NCBI GenBank assembly: GCA_001898385.1
Contig: MKTT01000067.1
Coordinates: 1-64,000 of the forward strand
Source: Planctomycetales bacterium 71-10
GTDB taxonomy: Bacteria; Planctomycetota; Planctomycetia; Isosphaerales; Isosphaeraceae
Length of the DNA stretch: 64,000 nt
Direction: 5' to 3'
Shown: piece by piece, positions 1 to 11,385 of the stretch
Numbering within the stretch: position 1 is the stretch's first letter
How the letters are laid out: each line of letters opens with the position of its first letter
The notes under the pieces: model-generated
Seen by the model: only the letters and a program-made list of their open reading frames with translations
What the model was told of the DNA's origin: nothing
Database searches by the model: none
Position numbers and translations under genes: made by a program

Positions 1-126
1 CGAATGCCGGCGGCACCCGTGCTTCGCGTCCCCCTCATCTGACGCCTTCGGCGTCTGTCTTCCCCCGCGAGGGGGGAAGACCATCCTCGAACCGCATCGG
101 CATGTTTTCGACGCAGCACCCTCGTG

Positions 127-156
127 GGAGAAGGTGGCCGAAGGCCGGATGAGGGG
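127..156 (+). repeat. 30-bp dispersed intergenic repeat, copy 1 (ggagaaggtggccgaaggccggatgagggg)
   Basis: Exact match to 52602..52631 and to the reverse complement of 53214..53243. Confidence 0.85.
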
Positions 157-289
157 GCGACCGCCTTCGCATCCCGCGGCCGGCGTGGGATTTGAATCCC
201 ACGCCTCGCGGTCGCGCCCCCCTCATCCGCCCCTCCGGGGCACCCTCTCCCACCAGGGGAGAAGGGGGGGCGAGTTCGCGTCCTGAACG

Positions 290-614
290 ATTTCGGCGGG
301 AAGCCGGCCGGGCTGAGGAAGTTCAGGGCGTTGTACTTATTCCCCTGCTCCAGGTAGGGCATGATGGAGTTGGACCAAGTGCGCCCCCAGTTCTGGGTGC
401 ATTTGCCGGCCCGCCCTTGCGCCGTGAACGTCGGCGGGAAGACCCCCATCGCGCTCTGGTAGTTGAACAGCGCCAGGTCCATCTGCTTCATGTTGTTCGT
501 ACACCGGATCCGCCGCCTTGCGCGCCGACGGCAGCAGGGCGATCGGGACCGCGATGATCGCGATCACCCCAGCAGATCGATCAACGTGAAGCCTCGCCTG
601 CCGTCGCTCGACAT
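290..614 (-). pseudogene. Degraded DUF1559 / type II secretion prepilin-like gene (N-terminal part only)
   Basis: Minus strand reads MSSDGRRGFTLIDLLG then TGA; the shifted frame continues VIAIIAVPIALLPSARKAADP; then the first frame resumes CTNNMKQMDLALFNYQSAMGVFPPTFTAQGRAGKCTQNWGRTWSNSIMPYLEQGNKYNALNFLS, the usual DUF1559 N-terminal layout. Confidence 0.8.
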
Positions 615-803
615 CTCGCGCCCTCCCCATCGCCCTTGGAATCCGGCCGCCCCGCGTCCCCGTCGACCGAGGCTGTTCATGGGAAGGGCTTGTCAACTGA
701 GGCTCAGTCTCGTCAGACGAAACATACGACCTGGGGCCGCTTCGGGGGAGGGGCTTGATTATCGATTATCGAGGATCTACCATTCCGCCGCGGAGGGACG
801 GCC

Positions 804-1460
804 ATGGGGTTCGAGCGGAGCTGCCTGAGCGACCACATCCGGCGCGAGCTGGCGGGGCGGATCCTGGACGGGACGCTGAAGCCGGGGGAGCGGCTGGTGG
901 AGATGAGGATCGCGGCCGAGTTCGATTCGAGCCAGGCGCCGGTGCGGGAGGCGATCCGCGAGCTGGAGTCGATGCGGCTGGTGGAGTGCTCGCCGTACCG
1001 GGGGGCGCGGGTCCGCGAGGTCGGCGAGCGCGAGACGGCCGAGGCGTATCGGGTGCGCGGGGCCCTGGAGCGGCTGGCGGCCGAGACGGCCGCGGCCGGC
1101 TGCGACGCGGGGGCCCTGCGCGCCGTCGTGGCGGCCATGACGGCCGCGGCGCTCGCCGACGACCGCGAGGGCTACGCCCGCCGCGACCTGGAGTTCCACC
1201 GCGCGATCGTCGCGGCCTCGGGCGACGCGACGCTGGCGCGGGTGTGGGAGTCGCTGGCGTTCGAGGCCCGCACCCGGCGGACCGTCCTGCGGGGCGACCT
1301 GGACTGGCCGGCGATCGCCGCGTGGCACCTGCGGGTCGTCGACGCGCTGGAGGCGGGCGACGGCGCGACCGCCGGCCGCCTGCTGGAGGAGCACGCCCGG
1401 TCGTTCGCGACGCCGACGCCGGGGGACGACGCATCGAGAGATCCCAAACCGAAAGGATGA
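804..1460 (+). CDS. GntR family transcriptional regulator (FCD/FadR-type)
   Basis: N-terminal wHTH LAGRILDGTLKPGERLVEMRIAAEFDSSQAPVREAIRELESMRLVE, followed by FCD-like helical domain. Confidence 0.9.
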   Translation: MGFERSCLSDHIRRELAGRILDGTLKPGERLVEMRIAAEFDSSQAPVREAIRELESMRLVECSPYRGARVREVGERETAEAYRVRGALERLAAETAAAGCDAGALRAVVAAMTAAALADDREGYARRDLEFHRAIVAASGDATLARVWESLAFEARTRRTVLRGDLDWPAIAAWHLRVVDALEAGDGATAGRLLEEHARSFATPTPGDDASRDPKPKG

Positions 1461-1467
1461 TCGCGCG

Positions 1468-2508
<1,041 letters not shown>

Positions 2509-2582
2509 TCTCATCGGAGCGAGGCCGCGCCGCCGGCGCGGCCTCGCGACGTCGTCGCCGGGGCGAGGAGAGGAGGTTGGAC

Positions 2583-3056
2583 GTGATCGACGCGGAACGA
2601 TATCTGCGGCGGGCTATCGAGCTGGCCCGCGCGAACGCCGAAGGGGGCGGGCGTCCCTTCGGTGCGGTGGTCGTGAAGGACGGGGAGGTCGTCGCGACCG
2701 GGGTGAACGAGATCGTCGCCACCGGCGACCCGACGGCGCACGCCGAGCTGACCGCCCTCCGCGCCGCCGGGCGGGCGCTCGGGTCGCCCGACCTGTCGGG
2801 GTGTTCGGTCTACGCCAGCGGCCATCCCTGCCCCATGTGCATGGCGGCCATGCGGATGGCCGGGGTGGTCGAGGTGGCCTTCGCCTACTCCAACGAGGAC
2901 GCGGAGCCCTACGGCCTGTCGACCGCCGCCGTCTACGCCGACCTGGCGCGCCCCTTCGCCGAGCAATCCATGAAGATCCGCCACGTCCCGGCCCGCCTCG
3001 AATCGCACCCGGACCTCTACGGCGGGTGGAAGCGGCGGGGGGACGGGCGGGGCTGA
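2583..3056 (+). CDS. Nucleoside/guanine deaminase (CMP/dCMP deaminase fold)
   Basis: In-frame GTG start at 2583; zinc motifs HAE and PCPMC (THAELTAL...SGHPCPMCMAAM). Confidence 0.88.
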   Translation: MIDAERYLRRAIELARANAEGGGRPFGAVVVKDGEVVATGVNEIVATGDPTAHAELTALRAAGRALGSPDLSGCSVYASGHPCPMCMAAMRMAGVVEVAFAYSNEDAEPYGLSTAAVYADLARPFAEQSMKIRHVPARLESHPDLYGGWKRRGDGRG

Positions 3057-3076
3057 CGGCCGGGCCCCGTCGCGCC

Positions 3077-4576
3077 TCAGCCGACCGCGGCGACGGCCTC
3101 TCGGGCGCGTTGCATCAGGGGGCTGTCGGGCTTCCGGGCGGAGGGGAGGTTGTACATGGCGGCGGCGGCGAGCCGCGGCCGCCACTTCGGGTCGGTGACG
3201 ACCAGGGATTCCTCCCAGATGGCCGCGCCGTACTTGTAGTCGTGGCTGTCGGTCCCCTTGCGGAAGATCAGCTTCGCGCCGAGGTCGAAGAGGGGGCCGA
3301 TCGAACCGCCCTTGGCGAGGTAGGCGACCGTCTCGGCGGCGGCCCGCGCGCGGTCGCGACCGGCGGCGTCGAAGAGGCGTTCGACGGCCTCGGGGCCGGG
3401 CGGCACGTCGGCGTCCTCCGGGATGGCGTCGATGACGACGGCGTCCGGCGACTTGATCCGCTCGCGGTAGAGGGGCTGCCAGCCGACGGCCTGGAGCAGC
3501 GCCAGCTTGCGCGTGGCGTCGTCGCCGCTGGCGCCGAAGATGAAGTGCAGGGCGTTGGCCGACGTGGTGGCGTGCAGGGCGATGATGCCGGGGTTGCGCA
3601 TCATCAGCTCGCTGGAGAACAGGAGCACGGCGTCCCAGATCGAGCCCGGCGCGACCCCCGCGGCCAGCAGCTTGACGACCTCGGCCGAGGCGGCCTCGGG
3701 CGTCGCCTCGCGGAGCGTGGCCAGCAGGGCGACGGTGGCGGCGGGGTCGGGGCGGCCGGCCTGCCAGTCGGGGCCGATCTTCGCGGCGTTGGCCAGGTTC
3801 GCCTCATACGGGCCGACCGGCGTGGGGCGGTCGGAGCCGTGGTCGAGCAGGGCGTAGGCCAGGCAGCGCAGGACGGGCTCGGCGTGCTCCCAGCCGATGG
3901 CCTGGAGCGTGCGCCAGCTCTGGGCGGCGAAGATGGCCTTGTGGCCGATGTCGCGCTGGTCGCGCACGGCCATACGCCACAGCGGCTCCATCGTCTCGGC
4001 CGCGCCGGCGGAGCGGCAGAGGCCGGCGATCGCGGCGTCGGCGCCTTCGACGTCCCACGCCTCCATCGCGCGGACGAAATCGGCCTTCGCCCGCGACGGC
4101 GGCGGCACCTTCGGCTCGTCGACGGGGCCGAGCGCCCAGTCGCCTTCCGCCACGTCGCGCGCCTGCGAGTTCTTGAAGTTGTCGAGCGCCCAGAACAGCG
4201 GCAGCAGCCGCTCCGACGCCGGCGCCGACTGGCCCAGGTAGTGGGCCGAGTTGATGACCATCACCGCGTGGAACTTGAACCCCACCGGCCGGGGCTGGAT
4301 GTTCCGCACGCCCGCCAGGAACAGCCCGGCGAGCAGGTGGCGGTACGAGAGCCCGCCTTTCAGCTCGGCGACGGCCTTCTCGAACGCCGCCTCGCGCGGG
4401 GTCTCCTCGATCCAGCGGACGACGGGCTCGATCTCGGGCCGGAGCCGGACCAGTTCGGGCCCGACCTTCGCCTCCTCGGCCTTCGCGAGCCCCCCCAGAC
4501 GCTCCCAGCCGCCGATCGCCGCCCCCGCGACCGTCGCCGAGCGCAAGAAGTCGCGACGAGGGAATCCCCGGTCCAT
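3077..4576 (-). CDS. Tat-exported hypothetical protein
   Basis: ATG at 4576: MDRGFPRRDFLRSATVAGAAIGGWERL (twin-arginine signal); 499 aa; no family recognised with certainty. Confidence 0.8.
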   Translation of the reverse strand: MDRGFPRRDFLRSATVAGAAIGGWERLGGLAKAEEAKVGPELVRLRPEIEPVVRWIEETPREAAFEKAVAELKGGLSYRHLLAGLFLAGVRNIQPRPVGFKFHAVMVINSAHYLGQSAPASERLLPLFWALDNFKNSQARDVAEGDWALGPVDEPKVPPPSRAKADFVRAMEAWDVEGADAAIAGLCRSAGAAETMEPLWRMAVRDQRDIGHKAIFAAQSWRTLQAIGWEHAEPVLRCLAYALLDHGSDRPTPVGPYEANLANAAKIGPDWQAGRPDPAATVALLATLREATPEAASAEVVKLLAAGVAPGSIWDAVLLFSSELMMRNPGIIALHATTSANALHFIFGASGDDATRKLALLQAVGWQPLYRERIKSPDAVVIDAIPEDADVPPGPEAVERLFDAAGRDRARAAAETVAYLAKGGSIGPLFDLGAKLIFRKGTDSHDYKYGAAIWEESLVVTDPKWRPRLAAAAMYNLPSARKPDSPLMQRAREAVAAVG

Positions 4577-4703
4577 GATCGCCTCCCTTCCGTCCGCACG
4601 AGGTTTGAGACGTGTTGCACACGTCATCGTAGGCGTGCGGCGGGCCGAAGGGAACCGTCGGCCGCCGCGGGGGCGACGGCCGACGAGGTCCCTCGGGGCG
4701 GGA

Positions 4704-5843
4704 TCAGGTGGCGCGACGCGACCGTCGCGCCGCCATCCCGGCGGCGAGGCCGCCCAGGGCCAGCATGGCGAGCGAGGCGGGCTCGGGGACGGCGGTCGCG
4801 CCGGAGAGGCGGGCGATCCAGGCCTGGTCCCGTCCATAGGCGTCGACCCCGTTGCCTACGATTGTGGTCCCGTCGGCCGAGATGCCGGTGGCACCGGTGA
4901 GCGTCCAGCCGGTCAGATCCGCTCCTCGACTCGTGAGGAAGGACTTCAGGTCGACCATGCCGAGGTCGGAGGTCCAGAGGAAGGCTCGGCCGTCGGCCTG
5001 TCCGAGTTCGATCCCCGCGGCGGAGCTCCCGACGACCATCGTGCCGAAGAGCCCGGAGGTCGTCAGGGCGCTGGCCCCACTCGTCCCCACGTCTCCCAGA
5101 CGACCGAGGCCGATGAAGCCGTCGTCGGCCGTCCAGAGGAATGCCTCGCCATTGCGCAGATAGTTTTCCGAGCTGTCGCGGCCGACGATCGTCGAACCAT
5201 CCGCCGAAATGGCCGTCCCCAACGTCTTCCCCATGCCGGCACGATGGCCGATGCTGGTCAGGCCGCCCGACTTCGTCCAGGTGTAGGTGTCATGAAACGT
5301 GTAGCCGCCGACGGCACCCCACTGCTCGGTCACGAGCGCCGTCGCCCCGTCGGCCGTCAGGCCGGCGACGTTGTTGCCCCCGGTGGAGATCGCCCCGGTC
5401 GATGTGAAGATGACGCCGCCGTTGCCGTCGTAACCGCCGTAGGCCGAGCCGTCGGCGCTGACGGCCGACAGGCCCCAACCGATTCGGTTCTGATATCCGC
5501 CCGCGTCACTCCATACGAACCCGCCGAGCCCGCTGTTGAGGATCTCGCTGCCGACGATCGTCGAGCCATTCGCCGAGACGGCGCTCGGAGCGGGCCAACT
5601 GAAAGTGGATTGGCTGACCCTGGTCGCGACCCCCGCAGCATCCCAGCGGACCACGTCGCTGCCGTTGAGCCCCACGCCGTCGCTCGTGCCGATGATGGTG
5701 CCGCCGTCGGCCGAGATGCCATACGCACGGCTCTCCCCACCACCGGCGAGAAAGCCGAGCCCGGCGAACGAGTCGGCCTGGGATGGTGAATTCCAGAGCG
5801 TTGCAATCAGGATGAGGAGTGCGAATCGAGAGGCATTGTTCAT
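4704..5843 (-). CDS. PEP-CTERM sorting-domain protein with HAF-type extracellular repeats
   Basis: Signal peptide MNNASRFALLILIATLWNSPSQA; about 7 repeats of the type GISADGTTIVGNG; C-terminal AVPEPASLAMLALGGLAAGMAARRSRRAT. Confidence 0.87.
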   Translation of the reverse strand: MNNASRFALLILIATLWNSPSQADSFAGLGFLAGGGESRAYGISADGGTIIGTSDGVGLNGSDVVRWDAAGVATRVSQSTFSWPAPSAVSANGSTIVGSEILNSGLGGFVWSDAGGYQNRIGWGLSAVSADGSAYGGYDGNGGVIFTSTGAISTGGNNVAGLTADGATALVTEQWGAVGGYTFHDTYTWTKSGGLTSIGHRAGMGKTLGTAISADGSTIVGRDSSENYLRNGEAFLWTADDGFIGLGRLGDVGTSGASALTTSGLFGTMVVGSSAAGIELGQADGRAFLWTSDLGMVDLKSFLTSRGADLTGWTLTGATGISADGTTIVGNGVDAYGRDQAWIARLSGATAVPEPASLAMLALGGLAAGMAARRSRRAT

Positions 5844-6046
5844 GTCGTTGGCGTCCTTCATTGGGGTGTTGTGGGCTTGGATGGTCAATTCGCGAGAAGT
5901 CGACGGACTTCGACGGCGGTCCTTTTCTCGATACAGACCCCGCCGCGACGCACGTATTCAACACGGTTCCCATGAGGGCGTCGATTCCCTTAAATTGGGG
6001 ATAGGGCGGCTTGGGTGAGGTTTGGGGCTCGTCGTTCAGGTGTGTC

Positions 6047-6922
6047 ATGTCGCGATCGGGAAGGCTGAGGGCGAGCGATTGGCGGGCGATCCGGGACATG
6101 ACCGGGGAGGCGCGCGAGCTGGGGGACGATTCGTTCGCCTGGCGCGACCACTGGCTGAAGCGGCTGGCGAGGCTGACGGACTCGTCGATGGGGCATTTCG
6201 GCGAGATCGCGGTCGGCGAGGGATATCAGCCCCGGGACCTCGGCGTGGCGGTGTGGGGCTATCAGGAGGGATTCATCGACCTGAAGACGATCGAGCGACA
6301 ACTCGTGGAGTTCCGCACCGAGCCGGACTTCTTCGAATCGCTCCGCGACTATTTCCGCATCCAGGCGAAGGACGACGGCGTCTGCCTGGGGCGTCGGGAG
6401 TTCATCGAGGACCGCCGCTGGTACGGCTCGACCGATCACCAGGTCGTCCAGGCCGTCTTCGGCGTCGACCCGGTCCTGTATTGCCATCGCTCGATCGCCG
6501 GGGCGGCCCCGGGCGAGGTCTCGGGGATGATCCTGCACCGGGCGCGGGGGATGCGGGACTTCGCCCCGCGAGAACGCGCCATCGTCCGCGAGGCCCACGA
6601 CGCCCTCGTCCCGCTGATCGGCCGGGCGCTGGCCCGGTTCCACGAGCCGTCGCCGGCCGACCTGGCGCCGCGGGCGCGGCAGGCGCTGGCCTGCATGCTG
6701 GAGGGGGATTCCGACAAGCAGGTCGCCGCGCGGCTGGGGCTGAAGCCGTACACGGTGAACGACTACGCGAAGGTGATCTACCGGCACTTCGGCGTGGAGA
6801 GTCGGCCCGAGCTGCTCGCCCGCTGGCTGCGCCGGGGCTGGGGCCTGCGGTTCGCCTGGAACGAGCCGGACGCCCGCGCCCCGTATGCGGTGCGGAACGA
6901 ACTCCGCGGGGTGACGGGATGA
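6047..6922 (+). CDS. LuxR-type helix-turn-helix transcriptional regulator
   Basis: C-terminal LAPRARQALACMLEGDSDKQVAARLGLKPYTVNDYAKVIYRHFGVESRPELLARWLRRG matches the GerE/LuxR HTH pattern. Confidence 0.85.
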   Translation: MSRSGRLRASDWRAIRDMTGEARELGDDSFAWRDHWLKRLARLTDSSMGHFGEIAVGEGYQPRDLGVAVWGYQEGFIDLKTIERQLVEFRTEPDFFESLRDYFRIQAKDDGVCLGRREFIEDRRWYGSTDHQVVQAVFGVDPVLYCHRSIAGAAPGEVSGMILHRARGMRDFAPRERAIVREAHDALVPLIGRALARFHEPSPADLAPRARQALACMLEGDSDKQVAARLGLKPYTVNDYAKVIYRHFGVESRPELLARWLRRGWGLRFAWNEPDARAPYAVRNELRGVTG

Positions 6923-7346
6923 ATTCGACCGAAATCCGGGGATCCGCGGCGAATCCTGAAATCCGGACGCCACGGCCGCGGACCCTATCCGGTGGACGAT
7001 CGATCTTTGACAACTTGATGGTCAGGCCGAAAGGATCCCGGGCGGATGCGAAGCCTTCGGGCTCCGGGCGGTATGGGGCGAGATCGGTCAAGGGCTCGCG
7101 AGACCGACGTCCCCTCAGGCCCGGCATGCCCTCTGCGCAGCGGCGGGTGAGGGTCGCCAGGCCCCGGAGGCCCCGGGGGGAGTGACACGTCCTCGACCTC
7201 GGGGGCGATCGGCGAGAAAGACACTTCGAAAACGACGATCGAAGCCACGCTTTGGCGGGGCGAAATTCCTTGTCTGAAAAGGCTTTGCGTCCGACGGTCG
7301 GGAGGCCGGCCTCCTGCGAACGGACCCAGCCGTCGGCGACGTGCCG

Positions 7347-8747
<1,401 letters not shown>

Positions 8748-8799
8748 CGATTCCTCCCTGACTTCGGGCAATTCCGTTTGTGGCGTCGCGTCGCGGGGG

Positions 8800-10431
8800 T
8801 CAAGCGGCGTGGACCTGGGGGGCCGTCGGGTCGCGGCGGCGGGCGTCGGCCTTCTCGGACGGGTGGATCGGCAGCCGGACGCGGAACGTCGAGCCCTTCC
8901 CGGGCCCGGCGCTGGCGGCGGTGATCTCGCCGTGGTGCTGGTTGACGATCCGGTGGGTGATGGAGAGGCCCAGGCCGGTCCCCTTGCCGTCGCGGCGGCG
9001 GGTGAAGAAGGGTTCGAAGATGTTCTCCAGCACCTCGGCCTCCATGCCGCAGCCGTCGTCGACGAAGCCGATCTCGGCCATCCCCTGGTCGTAGCGGGCC
9101 TCGATCCGCAGCGTCCCGCCGGCGTCCATGGACTCCAGCGCGTTGACGGCCAGGTTGAGGACGACCTGCTTGATCTCCTGGCCGTCGACGTGGGCGAGGA
9201 CGGCCTCCTTGGGCTGGAACACGATCGACTTGCCGCGATACTTGCCGATGTGGCGGATCATGTCGACCACCCCCTGGATCAGGCTGGGGAGGTCGGCCCG
9301 CTCGCGCTTGATGTCGCCGCAGCGGGCGAAGTCGAGCAGCTTCTCGGTGATGCTCTTACACCGGAAGGCTTCCTCCTGGATCATCTTCAGGTAGTTGGCG
9401 ACCACCCGGCGGTCGGGGTCGTCGGCCGGGCCGGGGAGGCCGCCGATGCGGCTCTCCAGGGCCTCGGAGCAGAAGGCGATGGAGGCCAGCGGGTTGTTGA
9501 TCTCGTGGGCGACGCCCGCCGCCAGGAACCCCACGCCCGCCAGCCGCTCCGACCTCACCAACTGCCGGCTGCGCTCCTGGACCTGCTGCTCCAGGTCGGC
9601 GTAGGTCAGGCTGATCCGCGCCGTCATCTCGTTGAAGGCCGCGGCGAGGTCCTGCATCTCGTCGCCGGAGCGCAGGTCGATCTTGTAGTCGAACGAGCCC
9701 TTGGCCACCCGCCGCACCCCGCGCTGGAGGAGGCGGACCGGGTTGAGCACCCAGCGGTGGAACAGGGCCATCAGGCCGCAGAGCATCGCCAGGACCATCA
9801 GGGCCGACGTCCAGACGATGACCCGGCTGGCCTGGTACTGCGTCTTGGACATCGAGAGGATCTCGAAGAAGTCCTCGTGCAGCTCCTTGGGGAGCAGCAT
9901 GACGATGTGCTTCAGCCGCTCGACGCGCGAGGCCAGGTCGGACGCCGGTTCGAGCTGCGGCAGCATCTCCGGGCGCTGATTGACGTAGTACGCCGTGCCG
10001 TGCAGGGCCGGCTCGACGGCCGGGCCCTCGGGCCGAAGCTCGTTCAGGACCGCCGTCAGTCCGTCGTCCATCAGGAACGAGAGCCCCAACTCGTCCAGGC
10101 CGCTGTTGGCCCGGTTCCCCCGGAGCGTGTTCTGCTTCAGCTCCTGGAAATAGCCCGTGAGCGACTCCCTCGCCGCCTCGGCCGTGGCGATCAGCCCCCG
10201 ACGCTCCTCCTCCGACCCGTCGCGCGGGGCGTGGAGCCGGAAGACGGCCTCGATCAGGTCCTTGGACGCCCCCAACTCGCGGAGCTGGTCGGTGAGCGAC
10301 AGGTTGCTCATGTGGAAGGCGTGCAGCCCGAAGATGGAGCCCCCCATCAGGATGAGCATCATCCCCACGACCACGCACAGGCCGACCATCAACTTGAGCC
10401 GTATCGGCCAACGCACCATGACGACCTCCAT
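8800..10431 (-). CDS. Sensor histidine kinase with HAMP domain
   Basis: Two TM segments, HAMP, H-box GVAHEINNPLASI, N-box NLAVNALESM, G-boxes DDGCGM and GTGLGLSI. Confidence 0.95.
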   Translation of the reverse strand: MEVVMVRWPIRLKLMVGLCVVVGMMLILMGGSIFGLHAFHMSNLSLTDQLRELGASKDLIEAVFRLHAPRDGSEEERRGLIATAEAARESLTGYFQELKQNTLRGNRANSGLDELGLSFLMDDGLTAVLNELRPEGPAVEPALHGTAYYVNQRPEMLPQLEPASDLASRVERLKHIVMLLPKELHEDFFEILSMSKTQYQASRVIVWTSALMVLAMLCGLMALFHRWVLNPVRLLQRGVRRVAKGSFDYKIDLRSGDEMQDLAAAFNEMTARISLTYADLEQQVQERSRQLVRSERLAGVGFLAAGVAHEINNPLASIAFCSEALESRIGGLPGPADDPDRRVVANYLKMIQEEAFRCKSITEKLLDFARCGDIKRERADLPSLIQGVVDMIRHIGKYRGKSIVFQPKEAVLAHVDGQEIKQVVLNLAVNALESMDAGGTLRIEARYDQGMAEIGFVDDGCGMEAEVLENIFEPFFTRRRDGKGTGLGLSITHRIVNQHHGEITAASAGPGKGSTFRVRLPIHPSEKADARRRDPTAPQVHAA

Positions 10432-10572
10432 GTCGCGCACCCGCCGAGGGCCCCTCGGCCGCCGCCCCCTCATCCTTACGGGGGCGGGCCGAGACCTTAT
10501 ACCAGAACTCGCCGATTCGCTCAAAGCCGACTCAAGAATCCCGGCGGCGAGGTCGATCGGGGATCCGCGCCA

Positions 10573-11154
10573 TCACGCATCCGCGCCACGACGACGGGCG
10601 AAGGCCAGCGCCGAGAGGCCGCCGGCCGCCAGCATCGCCAGCGACGCCGGCTCGGGGACGGCGCTCACGGCCGTCGTCCGGACGTACCAGACTTCGCTCG
10701 TGTACGTCGTGTCGCCGAGGTTCAGGCCGTTGGAGAGGTGGCCGGTGGCCGCATCGTTCACGTCGACGTAGGTGTAGTTGCTCCAGTATTCCGACGTGTA
10801 GCGGTAGGAGTCGTGATTGGCACCGTAATCGATGGGGAGCCCGCCCTCGCTCCCCGGCTTGATGAAGTCGACCCAGGTCGGCCGTTGGGCCCACTCGGCG
10901 GTGGTGGCGAACCGCCAGCCTTCGGCCGCGCGGAAGCTCGGCGCCTCGATCTGCCCGGTCCCCATGGCGTCGGGCATCACCGGGCCCGCATAGGCCCAGT
11001 CCAGCCCGGTGCCGTTGAAATCGATCAGCACCGCGGAGTCCGGGATGGCGACCGTGTTCGGGATCACCGCGGCCCCCCCCCGCCCGGCCGCCGTCGCGAT
11101 CAGGCCGCACACCGCCATCGCCCGGATCCCTCGCCGCATTGCGCCCATCGTCAT
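10573..11154 (-). CDS. PEP-CTERM sorting-domain protein
   Basis: N-terminal signal peptide; C-terminal AVPEPASLAMLAAGGLSALAFARRRGADA. Confidence 0.85.
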   Translation of the reverse strand: MTMGAMRRGIRAMAVCGLIATAAGRGGAAVIPNTVAIPDSAVLIDFNGTGLDWAYAGPVMPDAMGTGQIEAPSFRAAEGWRFATTAEWAQRPTWVDFIKPGSEGGLPIDYGANHDSYRYTSEYWSNYTYVDVNDAATGHLSNGLNLGDTTYTSEVWYVRTTAVSAVPEPASLAMLAAGGLSALAFARRRGADA

Positions 11155-11385
11155 CGATTCGCTCCTGTTCGTCCGGCCCGACGGCGCACGCCGTGGACAC
11201 GCCGACAGGCGCCGGGACGCCGTCGGGCCTCGTGGACGGGAGCAGGATGGCGGGGCGTGACCCTCGGGGTCAAATTGATCTGAAAACGTGTTCTTGGAGA
11301 TCGACTTTGATGCTTGAGGGGAGCGTCCCGGGCGGCGCGCCGTGGCGAAAGCGCCTCGCGCGCAGCCGAAACGCCACGCGCCGGC

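Noticed and set aside
2801-5789. Plus-strand ORFs 2801..4900 and 4251..5789
   Set aside because: Antisense to the Tat-exported protein and the PEP-CTERM protein, both of which have proper signal sequences.
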